Below, piece by piece: positions 7,905 to 15,414 of a stretch of DNA of 64,000 bases (the stretch's first letter is position 1; each line of letters opens with the position of its first letter). The DNA is taken from assembly GCA_027484055.1 (NCBI GenBank), contig JAIXQH010000070.1, positions 1 through 64,000 of the forward strand, read 5' to 3'. Below the pieces are notes generated by a model, which had not been told where the DNA came from, did not search any database, and was given only the letters and a program-made list of their open reading frames with translations. The position numbers and the translations under genes were made by a program. The DNA comes from Verrucomicrobiaceae bacterium. GTDB taxonomy: Bacteria; Verrucomicrobiota; Verrucomicrobiia; Verrucomicrobiales; Akkermansiaceae.

Positions 7905-8525
7905 ATGTCATCCCGTCAAATCCACCTCGAAACCGCTTTCTCGGACATCCCGTCGAGAATCGGTAAATTCACGCTCCGCCCGCTTTCGGCCAGCTCTTTC
8001 ACGCTTCTCGGAAGACTGGGAAACCCGATGATGGTTCAGCAAAATCCGGACTCCGAAAACGACGCGAAAATTTCCATGTTTGAAGCGGTCATGGAATACG
8101 CCTGGGTTCATTCAGCACCGCTCGAACAAGTCGCCGCCATCGAAACCAAGGACCAATTGCCCAGCGCCGAAATTCGGTTGATGGGCTACGAAGTGACGAT
8201 GGCCGAGGCTCTAGACTTCTTAGCAGGCTATCAGAAAAGCTCGGAGCGCATGAGCGCGAATTTAGTCACCACCAAAGAGGATGATGAGACGCCGGGAAAG
8301 CCGGTGTCGCCCCCTGTTGGCTTGCCTCTCTCATCCACGCCTGCGGAGCCTGCGGTGATCCCGTTCGAGAAAGATATATCCTCTGGCTCATGCCCATTAG
8401 CCGAGCCTTTGCCTACCTTCACGCCTCCAACGTCGCCAACGGAGCCACCTGCGAATGGGCAGTCAGTGACAGCAGTTTCGGAGGAGACCGCAGACCCGAC
8501 GCCGGAAGCGAGTCTGCCGAGCTAA
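7905..8525 (+). CDS. Tail assembly chaperone, unshifted product (lambda gpG-like)
   Basis: A 206-residue zero-frame product immediately before the tape measure gene, the place of the tail assembly chaperone in nearly all long-tailed phages. Residues 1-132 are well-behaved alpha/beta sequence. After residue 132 the frame turns into a Pro/Ser/Thr-rich tail (PVSPPVGLPLSSTPAEP) that looks like a by-product of the overlapping reading frame. The slip site lies at the boundary. The chaperone coats the tape measure during tail assembly. Confidence 0.75.
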   Translation: MSSRQIHLETAFSDIPSRIGKFTLRPLSASSFTLLGRLGNPMMVQQNPDSENDAKISMFEAVMEYAWVHSAPLEQVAAIETKDQLPSAEIRLMGYEVTMAEALDFLAGYQKSSERMSANLVTTKEDDETPGKPVSPPVGLPLSSTPAEPAVIPFEKDISSGSCPLAEPLPTFTPPTSPTEPPANGQSVTAVSEETADPTPEASLPS

Positions 8526-8566
8526 CCTTCGCCGCCTTGCGCGGTAAATACGCGAACACACAATAA
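7905..8566 (+). CDS. Tail assembly chaperone fusion made by programmed -1 frameshift (gpGT-like)
   Basis: Slipping one base back at 8294-8300 joins residues 1-132 of the zero frame to 88 residues of the -1 frame, giving about 220 residues. The -1 frame is open only from 8288 (TGA at 8285-8287) to TAA at 8564-8566, just three bases before the tape measure ATG. Its end reads as convincing protein (ISRAFAYLHASNVANG, ELTFAALRGKYANTQ). This matches lambda G/GT logic, where the fusion recruits tail tube protein to the tape measure. Confidence 0.78.
8294..8300 (+). other. Programmed -1 ribosomal frameshift heptamer G GGA AAG
   Basis: The zero frame reads CCG GGA AAG CCG, so the heptamer is correctly phased as X XXY YYZ. 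GGGAAAG is the slip sequence known from lambda G/GT. The slip lies six bases after the last -1 frame stop, so it falls inside the only usable overlap. I did not identify a definite downstream stimulatory structure by eye. Confidence 0.82.
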
Positions 8567-8568
8567 TC

Positions 8569-10722
8569 ATGGACGGTTTCAACATCCCAATCGGGGCCGA
8601 TTTCTCGGTCATGCAGCAAGCCACAGAGCGCATCATCGCCGCGATGGATCAGATGGGTGCTCGCATCGCCGCAGCGCTTGAAAAAAGCAACGCTGCCACG
8701 ATCAGTGCCGCTACCAGCCTTGCCAGAATGGAGGGAGGCGCTAGCCGTCTGACCAATTCGGCAAATGCCTCAGGAGCCGCCGTGGCCAGCATGTCCACCA
8801 AGTTCGCTCAAGCCGCTCAGCGAGCCGGTGCAGTCGGTCACACGATTGGTGGACTCACGGAAGGGATGAGAGCTTTGAATAGTATCTCGCGTGTGCTCAC
8901 GGGGGTCAATCTCGCGCAGAAAATCGGAGCATGGTCACAAGCCGGGGGAAGCTTGCGAGTTTCGCTAAGCAAGATCCCCACCGTGATGAAAGCGATTGCC
9001 AGCAATCGCACCTTCCAAGTCATCGCCGTAGGAGCCGCCGCCGCTTACGCTGCCGTGCTCACGGTTCGCACTGCGTGCCGTGTGGTGAGCGCTTCGATCA
9101 AAACCTTGCGAACCGCAGCCACCACCGTTTTCAATGGCATGATTGCCAGCGCCCGTGCCGCCGCCAGTGCCGTGGCCGCATCCTTTCGAGGAATTGGCTC
9201 GCTACCGGGGAAAGTCATGGGGACGATGCCTGGCCTTCCTGTCGCCGGATTGCTTTCCGCTGCCGGTGTCATAGGCTTCGCCTTTTCTTCAATCAATAAA
9301 GCTGCCGAAATGGAACAGCTTCAAACGGCTTTTGCTCCATTGTTAGGTGGTGCGGATGCCGCCAAAAAACGAATCGAAGAACTCGCGAAATTTGCCGCTG
9401 ATACTCCTTTCGAGATTCCTCAAGTCGTCGCCGCTTCCCGCGTGCTGGAGACGCTGACCCGTGGAGCTCTTTCCACGGGGAAGGGTTTGACGATGGTTGG
9501 AGATATCGCATCCGGTGTGAATCAGCCCTTTGACGAAATCGCTGTCACGGTCGGAAGGCTTTACGATGGATTAGACAGCGGAAGGCCGGTCGGAGAGGCT
9601 TTAATGCGTTTACAGGAACTTGGAGTCATTTCGGGAGAGACTCGCGGTAAGATTGAGAAATTGCAGGAAGAAGGCAAAAAAGGTGAGCAAGTGTGGGGGA
9701 TTGCAGCTAACGCTTTCAGTCGATTTGCAGGCTCCAGTGAGCGACAATCTAAAACATTTACAGGAAAGCTTTCCAATCTATCCGACGCTGTCTCTAGGTT
9801 AATGGCAAAGTTCGGGGAACCGATCATCGACGCGCTAAAACCGTGGGTTGACAAGGCAATTGGATACGTGGACTCGATCCAAGCGAAAATCGCTGGGATC
9901 GGAGCTTCCATCGGAAATGCCTTCAACGCAGCAATGGCGGTCTGGCAGGTCGGTGACATCGCTGGAGTGGTTGGCGCAGGTCTCACCTTGGCCATCATCG
10001 ACGGGATCAATGCCTTTTCCTCAGGAATTCGCGCCACCATGGCTTACCTATCCGGAGCTATGAGTGAAATCATGAAATCCGCAAAGGACTCCTGGGGAGC
10101 ACAGGAGTTCTTGGGAATCCTAATGGATGTTGGCAAGGGAATCGCCGCGATGATCACCGCAGCTATTCTGAAAGGACTCGACGCCATCCCAGGGATCGAC
10201 GCTTCCCAGCAAACCGCCAGCGCTACCAACGAAGGCAAAAATTCATTCAACCGTGCTAAGAATCGCCTGCAAGATTTTGACGGTGCGGACGCCGCCCAAA
10301 AAGGAATCGAAGCTCTGAAGCGAGCCGATGCAGCGGGTAGAAATGCCGCGGCAAATTCCGACAATAAAGAGCCGCTCATCGATAACACAAAAGCACTCTT
10401 CAATTTCGCCGAGAAATGGGTACCGGTGAAGGATCAGATCCAAAAGAATCTGGACGGAATCACCAAAGCCAATGCCGAACTCGATGCAAAGCTGAAAGGA
10501 AAAGCCGCTCCGACGCCTGGGGAAGGCATGGCCGATAAAGTCAACAAAGCCGCCGCCCCTGCCGTCCTCTCGCTGACTCGCATCGGAGGCGGAGGATTTG
10601 CAAATACGGTTGCTCAAAGCCAGCTCGGAGAAAGCCGTAAGCACACCGCTTTGCTTCAGCAGCTCGTGAGCAAGTTGAAACAAAATCCTGAGAACAAGCC
10701 CTACAAAGCACAATTCGCGTGA
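8569..10722 (+). CDS. Tape measure protein
   Basis: A 717-residue protein, by far the longest in the tail operon, following the chaperone as in all siphoviruses. It has long Ala-rich helical stretches (residues about 20-100, 140-210), hydrophobic segments near residues 145-165 and 225-245 that may cross the host membrane during DNA entry, and a conserved-looking block (AAEMEQLQTAFAPLLGGADA, then FAADTPFEIPQVVAASRVLE) typical of TP901/lambda-type tape measure core domains. Its length would set a tail of roughly 100 nm at 0.15 nm per residue, a rule of thumb rather than a measurement. Confidence 0.85.
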   Translation: MDGFNIPIGADFSVMQQATERIIAAMDQMGARIAAALEKSNAATISAATSLARMEGGASRLTNSANASGAAVASMSTKFAQAAQRAGAVGHTIGGLTEGMRALNSISRVLTGVNLAQKIGAWSQAGGSLRVSLSKIPTVMKAIASNRTFQVIAVGAAAAYAAVLTVRTACRVVSASIKTLRTAATTVFNGMIASARAAASAVAASFRGIGSLPGKVMGTMPGLPVAGLLSAAGVIGFAFSSINKAAEMEQLQTAFAPLLGGADAAKKRIEELAKFAADTPFEIPQVVAASRVLETLTRGALSTGKGLTMVGDIASGVNQPFDEIAVTVGRLYDGLDSGRPVGEALMRLQELGVISGETRGKIEKLQEEGKKGEQVWGIAANAFSRFAGSSERQSKTFTGKLSNLSDAVSRLMAKFGEPIIDALKPWVDKAIGYVDSIQAKIAGIGASIGNAFNAAMAVWQVGDIAGVVGAGLTLAIIDGINAFSSGIRATMAYLSGAMSEIMKSAKDSWGAQEFLGILMDVGKGIAAMITAAILKGLDAIPGIDASQQTASATNEGKNSFNRAKNRLQDFDGADAAQKGIEALKRADAAGRNAAANSDNKEPLIDNTKALFNFAEKWVPVKDQIQKNLDGITKANAELDAKLKGKAAPTPGEGMADKVNKAAAPAVLSLTRIGGGGFANTVAQSQLGESRKHTALLQQLVSKLKQNPENKPYKAQFA

Positions 10723-11471
10723 GTGTTCAAAAAATCAATTTAGCCCAGACCTACACATCAGATTGGGAACTAGAACTCGAAGCCGGGAGCAACAAGGTTC
10801 TCGGAAAGCTCTCCTACGAGGATGATTACGAGGACTGGATGACCAGAGCGCCGAACATTGGCTCAGCCCATCCAGATATCTCAGCCCTGCTACTGCGTAA
10901 AATCAAAGCCGAGCGACTCCAAGGAGACATCGTCAAAGTCAAATTAGAGTTCGAAAACAACGATCCCACCGCCACTTACCCCGGTCGAGATCCCGGAGCG
11001 ATCAAACGCTACTCGCTTGAAACCTCGCTAACCGAAGAGCCATTGCTTCGTCATGATGCCTTCAAGGACTTGACAGAAACCGAAATGGTAGCGTTGCAGG
11101 AATTGCTAAGCAGCTCGAAGCTCACCGAAGATTTCACCAAGGCCGCTCGAACAGTGACGAGCGCCGCCGGTCTCAAAGCCATCGAGAAAATCAAAAAAGG
11201 CATCGAAGCGTTTTTGAATCCTGGCATGGTCTGGGTCGAGAGGTTCAGCACCAAAGACCTCGAAGAAATCGACCTCGGAAAAATCCGAACCACCACCAGC
11301 ACGCCCCCCGGCCCGTGTCCGAGTTCAGGCAGCGAGCGGAACTGGCTCTACATGGGCGGAAACGCCAACCCCAGCTCGGACGGCGAGGTCTGGGATATCG
11401 ACAAGAAGTGGCAGCTCTCCGAGAAAGGCAAGTGGGACTCCGATCTTTACCCAGCGGCAGCAACGGAATGA
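10719..11471 (+). CDS. Tail-tip protein, function unknown
   Basis: A 250-residue protein with a GTG start overlapping the tape measure TGA (GTGA). The N-terminal half is beta-rich and acidic. The middle is helical (MVALQELLSSSKLTEDFTKA). The C-terminus is Gly/Ser-rich with Trp residues (NWLYMGGNANPSS). Placed right after the tape measure, it could be the distal tail or hub component. No domain is recognised. Confidence 0.6.
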   Translation: MSVQKINLAQTYTSDWELELEAGSNKVLGKLSYEDDYEDWMTRAPNIGSAHPDISALLLRKIKAERLQGDIVKVKLEFENNDPTATYPGRDPGAIKRYSLETSLTEEPLLRHDAFKDLTETEMVALQELLSSSKLTEDFTKAARTVTSAAGLKAIEKIKKGIEAFLNPGMVWVERFSTKDLEEIDLGKIRTTTSTPPGPCPSSGSERNWLYMGGNANPSSDGEVWDIDKKWQLSEKGKWDSDLYPAAATE

Positions 11472-12145
11472 AAACCAACAACGGCATCATTCTACCCGAA
11501 CCCGTAAAACCGGGCGAAGACATCTACGCCAAGGACTTCAACGTCATCATTTACGCGCTTGCGAAAATCATCGAGCGCCTCAAAAAAATCCAGCTGGTAT
11601 CGAGCAAGGATCTTGCCGTCAGTGAGCACTCGACCGGCACAATTGCGAATCTGAGGAACTCCTCCAATGGTGGCAAAGAACAAACCTTTCCGGGACTCAT
11701 CATCACCAAGACCCGACCCCGCTACATCGCGCCACCTGCTGCATCTAGCTCCATTAAACTCTACCTCACCTGGGGCTTCGTCAATGCGCTCCGCCCGAAC
11801 AACTGGGCAACGCCTATCCAGATCCCCGGTGGGGGAGATTCAGAAACGCATGTCGCGATCAAGATCTACACCCCGAGCGTGGGTGTTTACACGTCTTGCG
11901 AGTGGGTTCAAACTACGAACCGCACCGATTTTACCAATCCCGCGTGGAATGCTAACGGTGGCAGACCCGCTCATTTTTATATCTTTCTTGGAACGGTATA
12001 TCGCACGGATGGAGAAATCTACATCCAGAACGAAGGCTCTGGCTCCATCCATTGCTACGACTATGTGACCGCCATCGACTCAACTGGCTCGGACGTGGCA
12101 TCGGTTTACCGTTACGGAGTCGCTTACCGGAGGATTCTACACTGA
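11468..12145 (+). CDS. Tail-associated structural protein, function unknown
   Basis: A 225-residue protein. ATG 11468 overlaps the previous TGA as ATGA, which is why the longer upstream frame is rejected. It begins with a helix (YAKDFNVIIYALAKIIERLK), a typical oligomerisation stem, followed by a beta-rich region with many aromatic and Asn/Gly residues, as in baseplate or fibre-attachment proteins. No family is recognised. Confidence 0.6.
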   Translation: MKTNNGIILPEPVKPGEDIYAKDFNVIIYALAKIIERLKKIQLVSSKDLAVSEHSTGTIANLRNSSNGGKEQTFPGLIITKTRPRYIAPPAASSSIKLYLTWGFVNALRPNNWATPIQIPGGGDSETHVAIKIYTPSVGVYTSCEWVQTTNRTDFTNPAWNANGGRPAHFYIFLGTVYRTDGEIYIQNEGSGSIHCYDYVTAIDSTGSDVASVYRYGVAYRRILH

Positions 12146-12146
12146 G

Positions 12147-13721
12147 ATGTTCAGCGAATATGAATTCGATATTGGGTATCTGACCCCATCCAATAAAATC
12201 GTAGCGCCGCTTCCGGGCATTCCGAGGAAGAGTAATTTCGGCTCATCACTCGAAATCAATGCCGCAGATTTCCGGGGTGTTATCGGGTTTCCTCAAAATG
12301 AAAAAATAGGGTCTAGCGGTGCTTACACCACGAACATCGGAGGATTTGAAACCTACGCCAAAATTGAGGAGTCGTATCAGTACTATGCAAGAACCCCTCA
12401 GAATCAATACTTGTTACGCGCTTATTCGAGAACCGAATACCGGAGATACAGTTTTGCGAGTCCCGGATTAGGGCCGTGGATCAATGGCGTCAACACGCCT
12501 CTATGGAATGGCGACTTTAATGCGGTTTACATAGTCTTTCCCAGCATCGGGAGAAGCATAGTCAATGTTCCAGGCCCAAGTAGACCCAACCCAGATAATT
12601 TTAAGACTGAGTTTATTAGCAAGCAGGGCCATCGTTATTATGGAGGAAGCCTGACTGCCACTGGCACAGCTCAGGATGCTTACGGCGTCATCGGTAACGG
12701 TTTAATGACTGACCCCATCAATAGCGGAGTGCTGATGGGTTATTTGAGCCAATGGAAAAATCTACCGAGAGATTTCCGGAATCTTGGCTCTAACCTCGAT
12801 TCCATGTCCGTGAACACGGAAAGCAACGGTGGACTCTACGGATGGGTGCAAGGCATGTTCGCGGAGATCAATGCTGACCTCACAGATGATTCAATAGTGG
12901 GAGGTTTCAGCGGAGACGATACCGGAGTCACAGGGTATGATGCGCCTTACAGTATCGAGCTGACAGCGATCACGCGCCGGAACTGGCCGCAGATCCATGA
13001 TAATGTCCGAAATACGAACAATAGCGGATTAGAGAGCATCTGGACCGATTCCGATTCCGTCGAAACCCTTTCCGATGAAATCACCGAGAAAAAGCTGCGT
13101 GATGCTTACGGGATTTTTGACTGCGATCAGCCGGACACGTTTGAGGGGCTTGGTTGGGGATCAGCGCGGATAGCTGGTTTGCTTGGCGATAATGTCACCG
13201 CGATTTTCGATTTTGGGAATGCCGTGCGACTCAATCCCGAGCCGGTCGATAGCGTGACTCCAGAGCCAAGTCAGGATGGAATCATGCAGCTCGTCTCAGC
13301 AGACGGCAGTGCCTACCGAGTTACGATAGCAGTGGGATATGACAATTTTTTCAGCGGCGAAGTGCGGGACTGGGTGACGCTGGACGAGCAAGAGATCATT
13401 GTCCCGCCATACACCGAGGTAGAAGTGCAGTTTCCGAGAGTGGATGCCCGCTCCGAAATCAGCGAGAATCAGGAGAATATCCGCGCCTTGAAAATCGAGG
13501 AATTGATCGAAGGCGAGTATGTGGACGTCACGGCCACCAAGACGATGTGGGGCCAGCCTGCGAACGGGGTGGCCATCCTTGGCGTTACCAAAGGGCGCTC
13601 TGGCCAGCTCTGGGGATTCCTAGGATTTGAGGCCCAGTTGCCTCAGAATGCAAACAAACGCTACCGCACTCGGAAATACTACCGCGAGTCCCATGCAAGA
13701 TCCGAGGAGGTGACGCCATGA
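12147..13721 (+). CDS. Large tail-tip/fibre protein, function unknown
   Basis: A 524-residue beta-rich protein starting one base after the previous stop. It is rich in Gly, Asn, Ser and Tyr, with no enzyme motif and no membrane segment. Only the C-terminal 60 residues are charged (NKRYRTRKYYRESHARSEE). Context between the tape measure and fibre genes suggests a structural part of the tail tip. Its 3' end overlaps the next gene by 4 bp. Confidence 0.6.
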   Translation: MFSEYEFDIGYLTPSNKIVAPLPGIPRKSNFGSSLEINAADFRGVIGFPQNEKIGSSGAYTTNIGGFETYAKIEESYQYYARTPQNQYLLRAYSRTEYRRYSFASPGLGPWINGVNTPLWNGDFNAVYIVFPSIGRSIVNVPGPSRPNPDNFKTEFISKQGHRYYGGSLTATGTAQDAYGVIGNGLMTDPINSGVLMGYLSQWKNLPRDFRNLGSNLDSMSVNTESNGGLYGWVQGMFAEINADLTDDSIVGGFSGDDTGVTGYDAPYSIELTAITRRNWPQIHDNVRNTNNSGLESIWTDSDSVETLSDEITEKKLRDAYGIFDCDQPDTFEGLGWGSARIAGLLGDNVTAIFDFGNAVRLNPEPVDSVTPEPSQDGIMQLVSADGSAYRVTIAVGYDNFFSGEVRDWVTLDEQEIIVPPYTEVEVQFPRVDARSEISENQENIRALKIEELIEGEYVDVTATKTMWGQPANGVAILGVTKGRSGQLWGFLGFEAQLPQNANKRYRTRKYYRESHARSEEVTP

Positions 13722-14791
13722 CCGGGACCACTAGGCCGGGAAGGGGAGTCGCTGCCTCGCCAGTAAGCGGGGGTAAAAGTGTCGCAGTTGTTTCCTCAAC
13801 CTTCGGAGGAGCCACCAACTTCGGAGTAGCGACTCAGAGCTTCGGTGGAGGCTCTCAGAATAGTTCGTTCGCTGGAGACGCGAGCGTTTTCGGAAACGGA
13901 AACGGCGGGAATTTTGGGAACGGACAAGGTGGCACATTTGGCACCGGAAGCGGTGGCACTTTCGGAAGTGGCGCTGGTGGACCTTCGGGAGCGATTCAGG
14001 AACGGGGAAGCTCACTCTCTAGTGGTGCGGTCCAAGAGCGCGGCTCTTCGCTGTCGAGTGGCGCGATTCAGCAGCGTGGCTCTTCGCTGTCATCCGGTGC
14101 GATTCGTCAGCAAGGGAGTTCATTTTCGTCAGGGGCCATTCAAGCGCAAGGCTCGTTTCTGTCGAGCGGGGCGATTCGTGAGCGGGGAAGCTCGTTCTCG
14201 TCGGGGGCGATTCGTGAGCGGGGTAGTTCATTCTCCTCTGGTGCAATTCGGCCCGCCAGCTCAGGTTCTAGCCGTGGCAGTGCGTTTTCAAGCGGTGGCG
14301 GTGGCGGCGGACTAAGTGGAGGGGCCACACCGCTGAAATCTGGAGTCCGAAAAAACCGTGCAAGGCCCGCGCCGGTATTCACCCGCACGAAATTTGGCGA
14401 TGAAGTCGTCGGGAAGCTGGTGCTCCAAGTCGAGCAGGAGTATGACGAGCGCGGGAATTTACAGCCGATGCGGGTGATCAAATTCGCCGCCTCGATCAAC
14501 GGGAAGAACATCACCCCCTCAAACTACGTGCCGTGGATGGCTTCTCAATTCGGTGGTTTTACCTACCGGGATAACACCGAGCAGCGATACTACGACTCCA
14601 AGACTCCTTATTCGGACGACTGCCATGTCTGGCTTAACCAGCCCTATGAGGAAGGCTACATGCTTCGGCAGGAAAAAGTCACGGTCGTTGCTCAGCCCGG
14701 AGAAATTTCCTCCGAGCACTATTTTGCGCCGCCGGAAGCTGGAGCGTCTATTTTCATTTCCAACACACTGACCACCAAACCAACATCATGA
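13718..14791 (+). CDS. Repeat-containing Gly/Ser-rich tail protein
   Basis: A 357-residue protein in three parts: a Gly/Phe/Asn-rich N-terminus (GNGNGGNFGNGQGG), seven 12-residue repeats of the type SGAIQERGSSLS at residues 90-173, and a globular C-terminal domain from about residue 215 (TRTKFGDEVVGKLVLQVEQ). The repeats probably form an extended, flexible or helical stalk. It lies in the tail-fibre region and both ends overlap neighbours by 4 bp. No known family is recognised. Confidence 0.65.
   Translation: MTGTTRPGRGVAASPVSGGKSVAVVSSTFGGATNFGVATQSFGGGSQNSSFAGDASVFGNGNGGNFGNGQGGTFGTGSGGTFGSGAGGPSGAIQERGSSLSSGAVQERGSSLSSGAIQQRGSSLSSGAIRQQGSSFSSGAIQAQGSFLSSGAIRERGSSFSSGAIRERGSSFSSGAIRPASSGSSRGSAFSSGGGGGGLSGGATPLKSGVRKNRARPAPVFTRTKFGDEVVGKLVLQVEQEYDERGNLQPMRVIKFAASINGKNITPSNYVPWMASQFGGFTYRDNTEQRYYDSKTPYSDDCHVWLNQPYEEGYMLRQEKVTVVAQPGEISSEHYFAPPEAGASIFISNTLTTKPTS
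13985..14236 (+). repeat. Seven 36-bp tandem repeats inside a tail gene
   Basis: The period is 36 bp, encoding SGA-[IV]-[QR]-x-[RQ]-GS-[SF]-[LF]-S. Units vary at positions 5-7 and 10-11; copies six and seven are identical in protein (SGAIRERGSSFS). A partial eighth copy follows. Such arrays change copy number easily by recombination. Confidence 0.9.
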
Positions 14792-15381
14792 ATAAACCAA
14801 TCGGATTCGACAATCATCGCGGCATTTCTTTCATCACTAAAGATGGCTCTGGCCGCGCGTTTCGCGTGGTCGGTTCATTCGCTCAGGTGATGGGATCGGG
14901 CACCGACTCTCACTACCGCGTTTACCGGGGAGCTGATATTGCGCTGGTCAAGCGAGGAGGGCTTGTGGCCTCCAACTATGCGAGCGGAGCCTTGCCAGCT
15001 CCCGCGACGTCTCCGTTTTCCACCTACGGAACCACAAACGATGTAGTCGTGGTCACTGCGGAGCCGCACGGATTCACCGATTACCAGTCGGTAGCGTTTC
15101 AGTTCGCTGCGAGCAATCTCGCGATCTTCAACACCGAGTATGTGGTGCGGGTGGCTGATCCTTACCGGATCATCATTCTGGGTCCAAGTGGCACGCCTCC
15201 GTCAGATTGGACTACCGCCGTCAATCTCACGGCCTCTGGCCTTACAAACCCCGGAATCACTGGAGCCGACACCGGGACGCGCGTCCTCGTCAGCGAGCAC
15301 CCAGCTATCGTCGTAGGTCCGAAAATTTCTGAAACCACTACCTTTGCCGAGCCTTGGACTCAAGAGGTGTGGGTGAGCTGA
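14788..15381 (+). CDS. Tail-region structural protein, function unknown
   Basis: A 197-residue beta-rich protein whose ATG overlaps the preceding TGA. It contains VVVVTAEPHGFTDYQSVAFQ, a pattern I associate with small beta-sandwich modules in tail proteins, and ends in QEVWVS. No catalytic motif is visible. It is the last gene of the coupled run before the 27-bp element and the large fibre gene. Confidence 0.6.
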   Translation: MNKPIGFDNHRGISFITKDGSGRAFRVVGSFAQVMGSGTDSHYRVYRGADIALVKRGGLVASNYASGALPAPATSPFSTYGTTNDVVVVTAEPHGFTDYQSVAFQFAASNLAIFNTEYVVRVADPYRIIILGPSGTPPSDWTTAVNLTASGLTNPGITGADTGTRVLVSEHPAIVVGPKISETTTFAEPWTQEVWVS

Positions 15382-15387
15382 CGCGAT

Positions 15388-15414
15388 TTTTGACATTGGG
15401 GGTAAAATGTGCCC
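15388..15414 (+). promoter_or_regulatory. Copy B of the shared 27-bp start-site element
   Basis: TTTTGACAT, three variable bases, GGGTAA, then AATGTGCCC. It matches copy A (500-526) at 23 of 27 positions, the four differences all being transitions. It again covers a GTG start with a TAA two codons upstream. It precedes the tail-fibre gene, whereas copy A precedes the gpW-like gene. Confidence 0.55.

Noticed and set aside
8390..8566. Separate small gene starting at ATG 8390
   Set aside because: The frame extends upstream of this ATG to the slip site with protein-like sequence, and the G GGA AAG heptamer fits frameshifting better; internal initiation is not excluded.
14019..14246. Minus-strand frame through the 36-bp repeats
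   Set aside because: It only mirrors the repeat of the real plus-strand gene.
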